A DNA stretch of 64,000 nt, taken from the NCBI RefSeq assembly GCF_000250735.1, contig NZ_AHZV01000106.1, positions 18,763-82,762 of the forward strand, given 5' to 3'. Source of the stretch: Anaerophaga thermohalophila str. Valhall. Lineage in GTDB: Bacteria; Bacteroidota; Bacteroidia; Bacteroidales; Marinilabiliaceae. The position numbers and the translations under genes were made by a program. Shown in pieces: positions 19,003 to 28,838 of the stretch; the stretch's first letter is position 1; the number at the start of each line of letters is the position of its first letter. The notes under the pieces were generated by a model. It saw only the letters and a list, made by a program, of their open reading frames with translations. It was not told the DNA's origin and searched no databases.

Positions 19003-19749
19003 ATGAGCGGCAGATATAACATACGCGAAACAGCAGACAGGACTCAAAACGGAAGGTCTGTCAGAATACATCCTGACAATTCACTTATTACCATTGACCC
19101 CGGGCGGGTATCCGGCATGTTAGAAGTTCCGTCGGGGCAAATAGAGCCATATCTTGAAGAGCTGATCGTGACACTGATCGACGAATGCCTTTCTGTTGTC
19201 TGCCCTTCTGCATGCTTCAGCTGCTTTCAAAGGCCTGAAATCGATGTTTCGGCAGGAACCATGAAGCTTCAGGGTTACACTTTTTACCTCAACAAGATGG
19301 TTGCCTCATGCCTTCAGAAAAGTGAAGAAATATATTGTTTTATCGGAACGTGCGGGAAAGAAATGGAAAATCTTTCGCGGAAACATCTGCAACAGGGAAA
19401 CCTTCTCGAAGGCTATATTATAGACATTATAGGCTCCGAAATGGCCGAATCGGTCGCCGGCATTGCTCACGACACCATAGAAAAGTATGCCAACCGCAGC
19501 GGAATGAAAATCTCTAACCGCTACAGTCCGGGCTATTGCAGATGGCCTGTTTCCGACCAGCAAAAACTATTTGCTCTGATGTCGGGAAACACCTGTGGTG
19601 TAAAACTGACAGATTCATCATTGATGCTCCCCATCAAATCTGTCAGCGGCATTGTCGGTGCCGGGAAAGAAATGAAAAGAATGGAATACCAATGCTCGAA
19701 ATGCGATGCTAAGTATTGTCTATTCAGGGATAAATACAGGAACCATTAA
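19003..19749 (+). CDS. Vitamin B12-dependent methionine synthase activation-domain protein
   Basis: 248 residues from the ATG at 19003. The central RYSPGYCRWPVSDQQKLF segment resembles the RPAPGYP-type AdoMet-binding loop of the MetH activation domain, and PIKSVSGI the following strand. In MetH this domain reductively remethylates inactive cob(II)alamin with AdoMet. Here it is free-standing, with two Cys clusters (Cys62/67/71/74 and Cys231/234/239) that might hold an Fe-S centre or metal. Same strand as the corrinoid gene, so it most likely repairs that protein. Confidence 0.85.
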   Translation: MSGRYNIRETADRTQNGRSVRIHPDNSLITIDPGRVSGMLEVPSGQIEPYLEELIVTLIDECLSVVCPSACFSCFQRPEIDVSAGTMKLQGYTFYLNKMVASCLQKSEEIYCFIGTCGKEMENLSRKHLQQGNLLEGYIIDIIGSEMAESVAGIAHDTIEKYANRSGMKISNRYSPGYCRWPVSDQQKLFALMSGNTCGVKLTDSSLMLPIKSVSGIVGAGKEMKRMEYQCSKCDAKYCLFRDKYRNH

Positions 19750-19896
19750 GGAAACGCTTTGTCCTACAGGGCAATTAACAGGAGAAAATTTGAAAGTCAT
19801 AAGGTTCGCTGTTGTAACCCGGTCAAAATAGCCGGCAAAATTCTGCATAATTAATTCCAATTTTCTAAATTTATAGAATTAAAGAGAAGAACCAAT

Positions 19897-21039
19897 ATGT
19901 TACCATCTTTCATTCTTAAAAACGGTCGGATTTTTGACGGAAGGTCTTTTCTCTCACCGGGATTTTCTATCGTTGTAAAACCGCCACACATTCTTGGCAT
20001 AACCACGCATCCTCCTTCACATTTACCATCCATCGATCTGGAGGGGAAGGTGGTTGCTCCAGGATATATCGATCTCCAGGTTAACGGTGGCGGAGGGAAG
20101 TATGCCTCGTTGGACCCATCGGAAAAGTCATTTCGCCAAATACTGAACACTCATCTGGCACACGGAACCACGTCATTACTCCTGACCATCATAAGTTCCG
20201 CTACCGATACGAGGAAAAATGCCATCGAGACCATACGCAAAATAATGGCAAAGGAGCAATCATTGCTCATGGGCGGACACCTCGAAGGCCCCTTCCTGAA
20301 CCCTTCTAAAAAAGGGGCCCATCATGAACCATGGCTACAACCGGCTACCCCATCATTGTTAAAAGAAATAACCGGCGAAGGACACGAAGTTATTAAAGCC
20401 ATCACTGTGTCTCCCGAGTTGTTCACCTCAGGAAATCTGGATGTTCTGATGGAAACCGGGTGGATTTTGTCTGCCGGTCACTCTAATGCATCCTACGAAA
20501 CAGCAATGTCGTTCTTTGATCATGGAGGACGAATGGCAACCCATTTGTATAACACAATGTCGCCCATATCAGGAAGAGAACCGGGGATTATTACCGCTAT
20601 CTTCGAACATCCAAGTGCACGGGCAGGTGTTATTGCTGACGGCCACCATGTGCATCCGGCCGCCATTCGCCTGGCTCACCGCGTCATGGGTGACCGCTTG
20701 TTCCTGATATCCGATGCCACTTTTCTGGGACAAAAAGACGGCGAGGTTTATTTCGGCCCGACCACTTTCAGGATGAAAAACGGCATTTGCTACAATCAGG
20801 AAGGCAAGCTGGCCGGGTCCTCCATTTCAATGGCACAAGCCGTACAGTATTGTATCAAAGAGGTCGGATTGCCCCAAGCAGAAGCTTTACGCATGGCCTC
20901 CTTCACCCCGGCTGCCGTTATGGGGCAAACGCACCGCATAGGACGGATAGGCAAAGGTGTCCTTGCCAATATGGTTGTTTTAAACGACGACTGGATGCCT
21001 GAAACGGTTTACTATGAAGGAGAAGAAGTTGAAGCTTAA
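19897..21039 (+). CDS. nagA: N-acetylglucosamine-6-phosphate deacetylase
   Basis: 380 residues of the amidohydrolase superfamily. Signature segments are GYIDLQVNGG, GGHLEGPFLNPSKKGAH (metal Glu), AGHSNA, ATHLYNTM, DGHHVHP and the catalytic Asp in ISDAT. Removes acetate from GlcNAc-6-P so the sugar can enter glycolysis or wall precursor synthesis. Cytosolic, normal length. No nagB or transporter is adjacent in this window. Confidence 0.93.
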   Translation: MLPSFILKNGRIFDGRSFLSPGFSIVVKPPHILGITTHPPSHLPSIDLEGKVVAPGYIDLQVNGGGGKYASLDPSEKSFRQILNTHLAHGTTSLLLTIISSATDTRKNAIETIRKIMAKEQSLLMGGHLEGPFLNPSKKGAHHEPWLQPATPSLLKEITGEGHEVIKAITVSPELFTSGNLDVLMETGWILSAGHSNASYETAMSFFDHGGRMATHLYNTMSPISGREPGIITAIFEHPSARAGVIADGHHVHPAAIRLAHRVMGDRLFLISDATFLGQKDGEVYFGPTTFRMKNGICYNQEGKLAGSSISMAQAVQYCIKEVGLPQAEALRMASFTPAAVMGQTHRIGRIGKGVLANMVVLNDDWMPETVYYEGEEVEA

Positions 21040-21066
21040 TACGGATGACCCGCATTATAATGCCGG

Positions 21067-21682
21067 TTAAAACAAACCGTGTATCTTGCTGTCCACTTTA
21101 TCAATCACAGCACTCAGATTTACTTTTTTCTTTAATGAAATCGTTCTTGTCAACATCAACAATGAGCAAATTGGACGCTTTGTAACTACGTATCCACCCC
21201 TCGTAGCGTTCATTTAGGCGTCGCAGGTAATCCAGGCGTATAGACGATTCGTAAGGACGTCCCCGCATCTCGATTTGCCGCACAAGGGTGGGAACAGAAG
21301 CCCGCAGATAGATCAGGAGGTCGGGAGGCGCTATCAAACTGCTCATAAGATCAAAAAGTCCGCTATAATTTTCATAATCGCGCGGACTCATAAGCCCCAT
21401 ATCGTACAAATTAGCCGCAAAAATAACCGAATCTTCATAAATGGTACGATCCTGGATGACACTTTTATTGCCTTCTCTGATTTTAATGATCTGAGAGAAA
21501 CGGCTTTTCAGAAAATAGACCTGAAGATTGAACGACCATCGCTTCATATCGTTGTAAAAATCGGCCAGGTAAGGATTTTCTTCCACATCTTCGTAATGAA
21601 CCTCCCAACCGTAATGATTGGCCAGTAATCCGGCCAGAGTAGTTTTCCCCGATCCGATGTTCCCGGCAATAGCAATATGCAT
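21067..21682 (-). CDS. Deoxynucleoside kinase, C-terminus frameshifted
   Basis: P-loop GNIGSGKTT (7-15), an EDVEEN motif, the DRTIYED (DRS-type) motif and the arginine-rich lid MRGRPYESSIR identify a deoxynucleoside kinase that phosphorylates salvaged deoxynucleosides. The first frame stops at 21101 after an odd ending (SKSECCD). Dropping one base in the T6 run at 21124-21129 gives NLSAVIDKVDSKIHGLF and a stop at 21067-21069, a family-like tail. The break is therefore probably an extra base in a homopolymer, real or sequencing-derived. Confidence 0.88.
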
Positions 21683-21790
21683 AACAATACCTTTTTACAA
21701 TAGTCCTTAACTCTTTTGTAGAAAACTCATATTCAACTCCTTACGATTCAGCGAGTGTTTGTCAGATTATCAGTATTATAGAATTCATAA

Positions 21791-21880
21791 TACTCCGTCA
21801 AACTTTTGCAAAACGTTGCAAACCAATTGTTTGCACCTAAAGAGGTTTATTTGTTAAAATACAGTATATCAAGGTTGTAC
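21791..21880 (+). repeat. 90-bp dispersed repeat, copy A
   Basis: Starts TACTCCGTCAAACTTTTGC and ends CAAGGTTGTA. Roughly 85% identical by eye to copy B at 48981-49070. Fragments occur near 11478-11530 and 52166-52190. Contains TTTGC...GCAAA pairs but no coding sequence. Confidence 0.75.
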
Positions 21881-21980
21881 GAAACGAGCATAGCAAGGTT
21901 TCCCACAACAAGAATATGTATAAATGCTTGCATGCGAGTTCCATCAGACCAATAACTTATACATAATTTATACTGATGAA
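21879..21980 (+). repeat. 95-bp dispersed repeat unit
   Basis: Runs from CGAAACGAGCA to TACTGATGAA and matches the tandem units at 28108-28301. Unlike the other copies, no gene begins at its final ATG. Confidence 0.75.
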
Positions 21981-21993
21981 TTATCTTATGCCT

Positions 21994-22145
21994 AACTTAA
22001 ATTACAAAACACTCTATATCAATTATTTGTTTTGCGGAGTTGGATTTTTGCTTATCAGGCCAATTTTCGGTACTAACGGTAAAATTCTTATCTGCAGAAT
22101 TTAACACTTCTGCCTTCTGCCTGGCAAACTTCTGCCTGTCGATTA
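21994..22145 (+). mobile_element. 152-bp mobile repeat, copy A
   Basis: About 96% identical by eye to the copy at 39780-39931. It is flanked by CTTATGCCT (21985-21993) and CTTATATCT (22146-22154), a 7-of-9 match that fits a decayed 9-bp target duplication. Non-coding, no clear terminal inverted repeat. Confidence 0.8.
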
Positions 22146-22203
22146 CTTATATCTAAAAATCTAACGATCTATTGATTCAGCTTTAATCTTCTTTCCTAAA
22201 AAT

Positions 22204-23727
22204 CTAATGATCTATTCTATGATTCAGCTTTAAAAGATCATCAAGATAATCGCGATTGTTCGATAGCCGGGGTACCTTATTTTGTCCTCCCAGTTTATTT
22301 CTCGACTTCATCCAGTCAAAAAACAGGCCTTCGCGCGCCACAACAACATCGGGCGGATCAAGGGTAATACTTTTGTAACGCTTGGCTTCATAATCGCTGT
22401 TAACATCCTGCAAAGCTTTGTCGAGCACTTCCCTGAACTTATCAACAGAATCGGGATACTTCTCAAATTCAATAACCCATTGATGAGCCCCCTTGCTACC
22501 TGTGCTCATATATAACGGTCCTGCAGTGTATTCACTGACAACTGCGCCCGTGGCTTTACAGGCAGCATCCAGCGCCTTTGTGGCATTATCAATAATAACT
22601 TCTTCGCCAAAAGCATTGATGAAATGCCTGGTTCGTCCCGAAATGATAAATTTAAAAGGGTAGCGATGGGTAAACCGTACCGTATCACCTATCATATACC
22701 GCCACAATCCGCCATTTGTTGTTATGATGATTGCATAATCCTTGTTGAGTTCCACTTCATCCAGAACCAGTGTTTTGGGATTTTCTTTTCCCAACTCTCC
22801 CATCGGCATAAATTCATAGAAAATACCATAATCAAGCATCAACAACATCGAAGAAGAAGTCGGATCATCCTGTATCCCGAAAAATCCTTCCGAGGCATTA
22901 TACGTTTCCATATAATGCATCTCTTCGGAAGGAATTAATTCTTTATACTGCTCGCGGTAAGGAGTAAAATTAATCCCCCCGTGGATAAAGAGTTCCAGAT
23001 TCGGCCATATCTCCAATAAATTTTTTTTGCCCGTGGTCTTCAGAATATGCTTGATCAAAACCAAAAACCAGGAAGGAACACCTGCGAGAGAAGTTACATT
23101 TTCTTCAATTGTAACCTTCGTGATCTTCTTCAACTTTTCTTCCCACTCCTCCATCAGGGCAACATCGGGCCCCGGCGTTTTGAAAAACTGGGTCCAGAAT
23201 GGCAGGTTTTCAATCAGTATTGCTGAAAGGTCCCCGTAATAAGAATCGTTGCTGAAATTGTTGATCTGATGGCTGCCGCCCAGTGTGAGTGTTTTGCCTG
23301 AAAAAACCTGATTTTCCGGATAATTGTCGTTATATATTGCAAGAACATCTCTTCCGCCACGAAAATGGCATGCTTCCAAAGCAACTTTAGTCACAGGAAT
23401 AAATTTACTTTTAGATGACGTCGTCCCCGAGGATTTGGCAAACCAGCGGGTGACGCCCGGCCAAAGCACATCTTTTTCTCCGTTTCGCAAGCGTTCTACA
23501 TAAGGTTCGAACCCCTCATAACCCTGAACGGGCACTCTCTCCTGGTATTGATGAATCTTACGGATAGAAGAATAATCGTATTGCCTGCCCCATTCCGTTT
23601 CCCGGGCTTCTTCAATCAGGGAGAAGAAGACCGATTCCTGTACCTCCATAGGTGCTTTCCGGAACAGATCGATCTGCGACAAACGACGGGCATTAAAAAG
23701 CCCGACAATACTGGATATAATTGGCAT
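22204..23727 (-). CDS. GH3 auxin-responsive promoter family protein (acyl-adenylate amide synthetase fold)
   Basis: 507 residues of the bacterial GH3 family, which in plants joins amino acids to jasmonate or auxin through an acyl-AMP. Visible motifs are FAKSSGTTSSKSKFIPVT (ATP-binding loop), YNASEGFFGIQ and YMIGDTVRF, followed by the C-terminal lid. Bacterial substrates are unknown. Cytosolic, full length, single gene. The leader motif repeats sit just beyond its 3' end. Confidence 0.88.
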   Translation of the reverse strand: MPIISSIVGLFNARRLSQIDLFRKAPMEVQESVFFSLIEEARETEWGRQYDYSSIRKIHQYQERVPVQGYEGFEPYVERLRNGEKDVLWPGVTRWFAKSSGTTSSKSKFIPVTKVALEACHFRGGRDVLAIYNDNYPENQVFSGKTLTLGGSHQINNFSNDSYYGDLSAILIENLPFWTQFFKTPGPDVALMEEWEEKLKKITKVTIEENVTSLAGVPSWFLVLIKHILKTTGKKNLLEIWPNLELFIHGGINFTPYREQYKELIPSEEMHYMETYNASEGFFGIQDDPTSSSMLLMLDYGIFYEFMPMGELGKENPKTLVLDEVELNKDYAIIITTNGGLWRYMIGDTVRFTHRYPFKFIISGRTRHFINAFGEEVIIDNATKALDAACKATGAVVSEYTAGPLYMSTGSKGAHQWVIEFEKYPDSVDKFREVLDKALQDVNSDYEAKRYKSITLDPPDVVVAREGLFFDWMKSRNKLGGQNKVPRLSNNRDYLDDLLKLNHRIDH

Positions 23728-24072
23728 TTCTTTATCTTTTCAAAAATTCACTACTCTAATGTTTACGAGTCCCCGGCTGTTTATTTTCTGTTGTCGTGAT
23801 ATTATTCCATGTATTCAGCCTCAATATTCTTCAAAAACCGGCAACCGTTTTATGAGCCGGCCAAACAATGTTATTTTTGCAAAAAGCTGAAAAACAGCCC
23901 TCTTTGAGCCGGGAAATGACGATATAAAACTCCCTGCAACAAAAAGGGTGGAAAAAATGAGCTTCTTAAAGGTGTACTCATCTATTGTTTTGACCGTAAA
24001 TATAAATAATTTTGTTCCAACCAATAATTTATCCTGCTTTATTCATAAATCGTCAGATTTTTAGATAAAACT
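23728..24072. other. Spacer between GH3 and cvpA
   Basis: 345 bases with promoters for divergent genes presumably inside. TAATTTTG at 24007-24014 fits a -7 box for cvpA. A small CCGGC/GCCGG inverted repeat lies near 23838-23857, and an AAAAATCTA-type motif near 24050-24068. No gene seen. Confidence 0.45.
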
Positions 24073-24600
24073 ATGAGCTATTTCGACATCATTGCCGGTA
24101 TTCTTCTGATCCTTACTGCCCTGAAAGGTTTAAAAAACGGATTTATCAAAGAACTGGCAGGCCTTGCAGCATTAATTCTGGGAATAATTTTAGCAGTTCA
24201 GTTTTCTGACGTTACGGCACGTTTCCTTTCCGGGATATTTCATTCGCAATACATGGGAATTATTGCCTTTCTGGTTACCTTCGTTATTGTTGTGTTGATT
24301 GTTCATCTTATTGCCTCGTTACTGCGAACTCTGATTCATGCAATAGCACTTGGACCTTTCGACAGGATCATTGGCCTCGTTTTCGGAATGTTAAAAACAG
24401 CTTTCATCATCAGCATTCTTCTTTTGGGACTTAACGCTTTCGGCCTGGAGGACAAAATTATTACTCCGAAAGAACAGCAACGCTCAAAACTGTATCCCCC
24501 GGTAAAGAAGGCTGCTCCACTTATCTTTGACCTCTTTGAAAGGGACCTTGAAGAATTGTTGAATCCGTCAGAAAACGGACAAAGTCCGGTAACCATTTAA
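24073..24600 (+). CDS. CvpA family membrane protein
   Basis: 175 residues. Four hydrophobic helices in the first 130 residues with the family opening FDIIAGILLILTALKGLKNGF and the central LGPFDRIIGLVFGMLK motif, followed by a polar cytoplasmic tail. CvpA is needed for colicin V export in E. coli and is linked to envelope homeostasis; its molecular role is unclear. Single gene. Confidence 0.87.
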   Translation: MSYFDIIAGILLILTALKGLKNGFIKELAGLAALILGIILAVQFSDVTARFLSGIFHSQYMGIIAFLVTFVIVVLIVHLIASLLRTLIHAIALGPFDRIIGLVFGMLKTAFIISILLLGLNAFGLEDKIITPKEQQRSKLYPPVKKAAPLIFDLFERDLEELLNPSENGQSPVTI

Positions 24601-24659
24601 TTCCTCAAGGCATGTTCGTTAATTATTCTTATTTTTGCGCCTCTTGAATGAAACAATGT

Positions 24660-24710
24660 TAACTATTGCGTGTCTATAAACTCGCAAAATTTTTAACAAT
24701 ATGTGTACAG
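24660..24710. repeat. Terminal fragment of the MITE-like element
   Basis: GTGTCTATAAACTCG-AAAATTTTT...ATGTGT corresponds to the outer right arm of the family (inverted); the rest of the element is missing. Lies in the 250-base cvpA-tyrS gap. Confidence 0.6.
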
Positions 24711-24853
24711 CAGATCATTAATTTTTTTAATGCTCGATGTCGATCAACTAATAAGACATTGCATGCAAAACCTGAAGTGTTGCATTTTAACAACTAAAAC
24801 GCTTTGATCACGAACATTTGATTTGCATTCTAAAGATTAACGGATATTGAACC

Positions 24854-26146
24854 ATGAATTTTGTAGAAGAACTCAAGTGGCGGGGAATGATCCACGACAT
24901 CATGCCCGGTACCGAAGAACAACTGGAGAAAGAGATGACCACGGCCTATGTGGGTATAGATCCCACTGCAGACTCGCTGCACATCGGCCATCTTGTTGGT
25001 GTTATGATGCTTCGGCATTTTCAGGCTGCCGGTCACAAACCAATTGTTTTGCTGGGCGGTGCTACGGGAATGATCGGCGATCCTTCTATGAAATCGCAGG
25101 AAAGAAACCTTCTTGATGAAGAAACGCTGCGTCATAACCAGAAATGTCTGAAGGAGCAACTCTCCAGGTTTTTGGATTTCGAGACGGGCAAAGAGAACCG
25201 GGCCCTGATGGTAAACAATTACGACTGGATGAAAGATTTCACTTTTCTGGAATTTATTCGCGATGTAGGTAAGCACATCACCGTTAATTACATGATGGCT
25301 AAGGACTCCGTGAAAAAACGCCTGGGTAGCGAATCGCGCGAAGGATTGTCATTTACTGAATTTACCTATCAGCTGGTGCAAGGCTACGATTTCCTCCATC
25401 TGTATCAGGCGCATGGTTGTAAATTGCAGATGGGCGGCTCCGACCAATGGGGAAATATCACCACCGGAACAGAACTCATTCGCAGAAAAACAGGCGGTGA
25501 AGCTTTTGCACTGACCTGTCCGCTTATTACCAAAGCCGACGGCGGAAAATTCGGAAAAACCGAATCGGGCAACGTCTGGCTCGATCCCGAACGTACAAGC
25601 CCATACGCTTTTTACCAGTTCTGGCTCAATACTTCGGATGCCGATGCCGAAAAATACATCAAAATATTTACACTGATACCGCGCGACGAAATTGAAGCGC
25701 TTATTAAAGAACACAACGAAGCGCCCCACCAGCGAAAACTTCAGAAACGGCTCGCCGAAACTGTTACCCGCCTTGTGCATGGCGATGAAGCCCTGCAGAT
25801 GGCCATTGATGCTTCACAGATACTTTTCGGAAAAAATGTTACCGACATCTTAAGAAAGCTGGACGAAAGGACACTCTTGTCTGTTTTCGAGGGAGTTCCC
25901 ACATTCAACATCAACAGAAAGGAACTTGATGCAGGCATCGGAATTATTGACCTGGTGGCCGAAAAAACCGAAGTGCTCCCATCGAAAGGTGAAGCACGAC
26001 GAACCATTAAAGGCGGCGGACTCGGCCTCAACAAAGAAAAAGTGACAACCGAAGAATTGATCGTTAAAACAACCGACTTGCTGAACGACAAATATCTTTT
26101 GATACAGAAAGGCAAGAAAAATTACTTCCTGATAATTGCAGAATAG
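24854..26146 (+). CDS. tyrS: Tyrosyl-tRNA synthetase
   Basis: 430 residues. Class I HIGH motif at 43-46, GGSDQWGN for tyrosine binding, and KFGKT as the KMSKS-equivalent. C-terminal S4-like RNA-binding domain (after about 350) ends KGKKNYFLI. Charges tRNA-Tyr. Essential; full length. The CPBP gene follows only six bases after the stop, suggesting co-transcription. Confidence 0.97.
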   Translation: MNFVEELKWRGMIHDIMPGTEEQLEKEMTTAYVGIDPTADSLHIGHLVGVMMLRHFQAAGHKPIVLLGGATGMIGDPSMKSQERNLLDEETLRHNQKCLKEQLSRFLDFETGKENRALMVNNYDWMKDFTFLEFIRDVGKHITVNYMMAKDSVKKRLGSESREGLSFTEFTYQLVQGYDFLHLYQAHGCKLQMGGSDQWGNITTGTELIRRKTGGEAFALTCPLITKADGGKFGKTESGNVWLDPERTSPYAFYQFWLNTSDADAEKYIKIFTLIPRDEIEALIKEHNEAPHQRKLQKRLAETVTRLVHGDEALQMAIDASQILFGKNVTDILRKLDERTLLSVFEGVPTFNINRKELDAGIGIIDLVAEKTEVLPSKGEARRTIKGGGLGLNKEKVTTEELIVKTTDLLNDKYLLIQKGKKNYFLIIAE

Positions 26147-26152
26147 AATACT

Positions 26153-27073
26153 ATGCGGGCAATCTGGAACCATCTCGAAGGATTTGGCAAGCTATTAATG
26201 ACCATAATGCTGGTTTTTACCAGTTTTATCGGTTTCACATTCCTTGCACTTCTGGCTGCATTGCCTTTTACGGACGGACTTTTTCTCGCGGGCACAGAAG
26301 GTATGCCTTTGTCTGTTAATATGCTGCGGTACTTCCAGATTGTGCAAAGTTTTTCAGTGTTTATCATTCCTTCGCTACTGGCCGGCCTTTTCTTCTGGGG
26401 CCATCTGACACGGGGAATTGGTTTTCGCCGGCCTGCAACCGGCCTGCTGCTGATGAGTCTGGCCATAATTGTTTCGTCCCAACCGCTGGTGAGCTACCTG
26501 GGAATTTTGAACAACAACATGCAATTGCCGGAGTTTTTAAGGGGCCTGGAGCTATGGATGAAACAATCGGAAGATAGCGCAACTGACATCATCTACAGTT
26601 TTCTGGATACCGACCAGCCGGGGCTCCTGCTGATTAACTTTATAATGATTGCCATATTACCGGCGCTCGGCGAAGAGATGCTTTTCAGAGGTGTTTTGCA
26701 GCCCGTATTCAGGGAATGGCTAAAGAACAAACACGTTGCAGTATGGCTAACTGCTTTTCTGTTCAGCGCCATTCATCTTCAGTTCTTTACTTTCCTGCCA
26801 CGATTTTTCCTCGGACTGGCTTTGGGATATCTCATGCTCCTTGGGAAAAATCTTTGGTACCCTGTTGCAGGGCATTTTGCGAACAATTTCATGTCGCTGA
26901 TAATTTTTTATTATTACAGGTGTACCAACCCCGATATCAACCCGCTCCAACCCGGAACAGAAGATTTAACAACCGACTGGAACTTTGTACTGCCATCCAT
27001 AGCGCTCCTGGGTTTTCTTTTATGGAAGTTTCACAAAATACGCAACGCTCCGGAACAAACCAAAAACTATTGA
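26153..27073 (+). CDS. CPBP family intramembrane metalloprotease
   Basis: 306 residues with about eight hydrophobic helices. The protease signature is GEEMLFRG (EExxxR), then FSAIHLQF and GHFANN, the histidine and asparagine motifs of the CAAX/ABI (Rce1-like) family. Acts inside the inner membrane; substrates unknown. Six bases after tyrS and 23 bases before the methyltransferase, in one probable transcription unit. A tandem of CCAAAAACTATTGACTAAAAACTATTGACTA lies just after its stop (two copies). Confidence 0.87.
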   Translation: MRAIWNHLEGFGKLLMTIMLVFTSFIGFTFLALLAALPFTDGLFLAGTEGMPLSVNMLRYFQIVQSFSVFIIPSLLAGLFFWGHLTRGIGFRRPATGLLLMSLAIIVSSQPLVSYLGILNNNMQLPEFLRGLELWMKQSEDSATDIIYSFLDTDQPGLLLINFIMIAILPALGEEMLFRGVLQPVFREWLKNKHVAVWLTAFLFSAIHLQFFTFLPRFFLGLALGYLMLLGKNLWYPVAGHFANNFMSLIIFYYYRCTNPDINPLQPGTEDLTTDWNFVLPSIALLGFLLWKFHKIRNAPEQTKNY

Positions 27074-27096
27074 CTAAAAACTATTGACTAAATTTT

Positions 27097-27858
27097 ATGC
27101 CCTGGAAATACCAAATTGACCACCCCCTTGATTCGCCTGAAAGAACGCTTGCCCACCGAAAGATTCTAAAAAGCAAGAAGTTCCTACAAAATCTTTACCG
27201 GCAGTGGTATTCGCATTTCCTCAAAGAGATCCCGTCTTTGCCTCCCGGAAAATTACTGGAACTGGGCAGCGGCGGCGGCTTCCTTAAAGAACTGGAACCC
27301 CGGGTCATAGCTTCCGATATACAGAAACTGCCAACCAACGACATGACCTTTTCGGCCGTGGAAATGCCTTTTGAAGATCAAAGCCTTGCAGCCATTTTCA
27401 TGATTGATACTCTTCATCACATTCCGGATGCTGCAAAGTTTTTTACTGAAGCTGAAAGAACTTTAATCCCGGGCGGTATCATAAAGATGATTGAACCCGC
27501 CAACACTTTATGGGGTAGATTCATATACAAAAACTTTCATCACGAAGCGTTTGATCCCACGGGCGACTGGACACTGCCCGAGAAAGGGCCACTCTCTTCG
27601 GCCAACGGGGCTCTTCCATGGATTATTTTTTGCCGCGACAGAGAAAAATTTAACGCTTCATACCCTGGCCTGGAAGTACGAGGGATCACCTATACCAATC
27701 CATTCCTATATCTTGTGAGCGGTGGCTTCACCTGCAAACAAATGCTCCCCGATTTTTTATACCGTGCTGTAGAACTGATCGACCGGATGCTTCCTGTTCT
27801 TTCACCCTCAATGTCAATGTTTCAAATAATCACTGTAGGGAAAAAGATGGTCTGCTAA
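27097..27858 (+). CDS. Class I SAM-dependent methyltransferase
   Basis: 253 residues. Motif I is LLELGSGGGFL, with acidic residue in VIASDIQ, and FMIDTLHHIPD follows as motif IV/V, all of the Methyltransf_11-like fold. The C-terminal half has hydrophobic stretches (NPFLYLVSGG) suggesting a lipid or membrane-associated substrate. Follows the CPBP protease closely. The acceptor cannot be identified. Confidence 0.82.
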   Translation: MPWKYQIDHPLDSPERTLAHRKILKSKKFLQNLYRQWYSHFLKEIPSLPPGKLLELGSGGGFLKELEPRVIASDIQKLPTNDMTFSAVEMPFEDQSLAAIFMIDTLHHIPDAAKFFTEAERTLIPGGIIKMIEPANTLWGRFIYKNFHHEAFDPTGDWTLPEKGPLSSANGALPWIIFCRDREKFNASYPGLEVRGITYTNPFLYLVSGGFTCKQMLPDFLYRAVELIDRMLPVLSPSMSMFQIITVGKKMVC

Positions 27859-28298
27859 AACAAGTGCCAAACGTAGTGACTTAATGACGCAAGGTTATAT
27901 TATGAAAAAGACGATCTGTTTCACCCGCCCTGCAAGTAATTTATCGCCTGGTAACAGGAGAAAATTTACCGGAATATAAAATAAGTGCCGGGAATTAATA
28001 AAAAAACAAAAAATGCACCAACCCGCTTAACAGAAGAATAAGATAAAAATATTAACTTGCATACGAGTTTTCCATTAAACCAATAACCTGAACTAAATTC
28101 TATTCTCATGAAACGGGCACGGCAAAGGTTGCCACAATAAGAACATGTATAAGTTCTTGCATACGAGTTCCATTCAACCTTAAAAATCAAATTTTATACG
28201 AATGAAACGAGCATGACAAGGTTTGTCACTAAAGAACATGTATAACCTTCAATCATGCGAGTTCCATCAGACCACTAACTTAGACAAATTTTATACTG
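27859..28298 (+). repeat. Repeat-filled leader of the 28299 gene
   Basis: 440 bases: a leader-type GACGCAAGG motif at about 27872-27908, then from 28057 two and a half tandem units of the 95-bp repeat. Unit starts (ATGAAA) are at 28108, 28202 and 28299, spacing 94 and 97 bases; the last ATG is the start codon of the following gene. Each unit contains small hairpins (GGCAA...TTGCC; AAGAAC...GTTCTT). Confidence 0.8.
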
Positions 28299-28784
28299 AT
28301 GAAAAAATCATTACTCTTTTTATTCCTGTTAATGGGAGGCATGACACTCTCTTTCAGCCAAACGGCTACCGATTCTATCACAATGAAAAAGGTTTTCGGA
28401 GGGTATCAGTTTTATCAGGACAACAACCGATTAAGCATGAATAAGCTTGTAAACGCGATGAGGCCTAACGAACAAGCCTTTAAAGAAATAAAATCTGCAC
28501 AAAGCACTTATGCACTGGCAACAGTAATCGGGGCCGCCGGCGGATTCATGATTGGTTATCCTATTGGGACCGCCATTGCAGGAGGTGATGCAAACTGGAC
28601 ATTGGCAGGTATTGGTGCCGGGTTAGCAGTAGTATCGATTCTCATCACACAAAAATTTAACAAACAGGCAAAACAGGCCATTGATACCTATAATAAAGGG
28701 TTGCAATCAAGTTCATTTTGGAACAGGCATCAGTTAAATTTAACGATGTCGGAAAACGGTATTGGCCTGACGTTAAAATTTTGA
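28299..28784 (+). CDS. Small exported protein with glycine-zipper segment
   Basis: 161 residues. Signal peptide 1-20 (MKKSLLFLFLLMG, cleaved near SFSQ). Middle region has two glycine-rich hydrophobic segments (VIGAAGGFMIGYPIG and LAGIGAGLAVVSILI) that could form a membrane hairpin. The end (LTMSENGIGLTLKF) resembles a final beta strand. Function unknown. The start codon sits at the end of a tandem repeat array, so expression may depend on repeat-borne sequences. Upstream of the macroglobulin gene by 54 bases. Confidence 0.65.
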   Translation: MKKSLLFLFLLMGGMTLSFSQTATDSITMKKVFGGYQFYQDNNRLSMNKLVNAMRPNEQAFKEIKSAQSTYALATVIGAAGGFMIGYPIGTAIAGGDANWTLAGIGAGLAVVSILITQKFNKQAKQAIDTYNKGLQSSSFWNRHQLNLTMSENGIGLTLKF

Positions 28785-28838
28785 ATTGCTAAAAATTGAG
28801 AAATTAATATCTGAGTCTGCTCCTTAAAATGCCTTGTT

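Larger units (their letters stand above)
21683..22203. repeat. Mosaic of dispersed repeats, no genes
   Basis: A 521-base stretch built almost wholly of repeats laid end to end: the 90-bp repeat (21791-21880), the 95-bp unit (21879-21980), the 152-bp element (21994-22145), then two tandem ATCTAAAAATCTA leader motifs (about 22147-22217). No open frame of interest. Confidence 0.75.
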
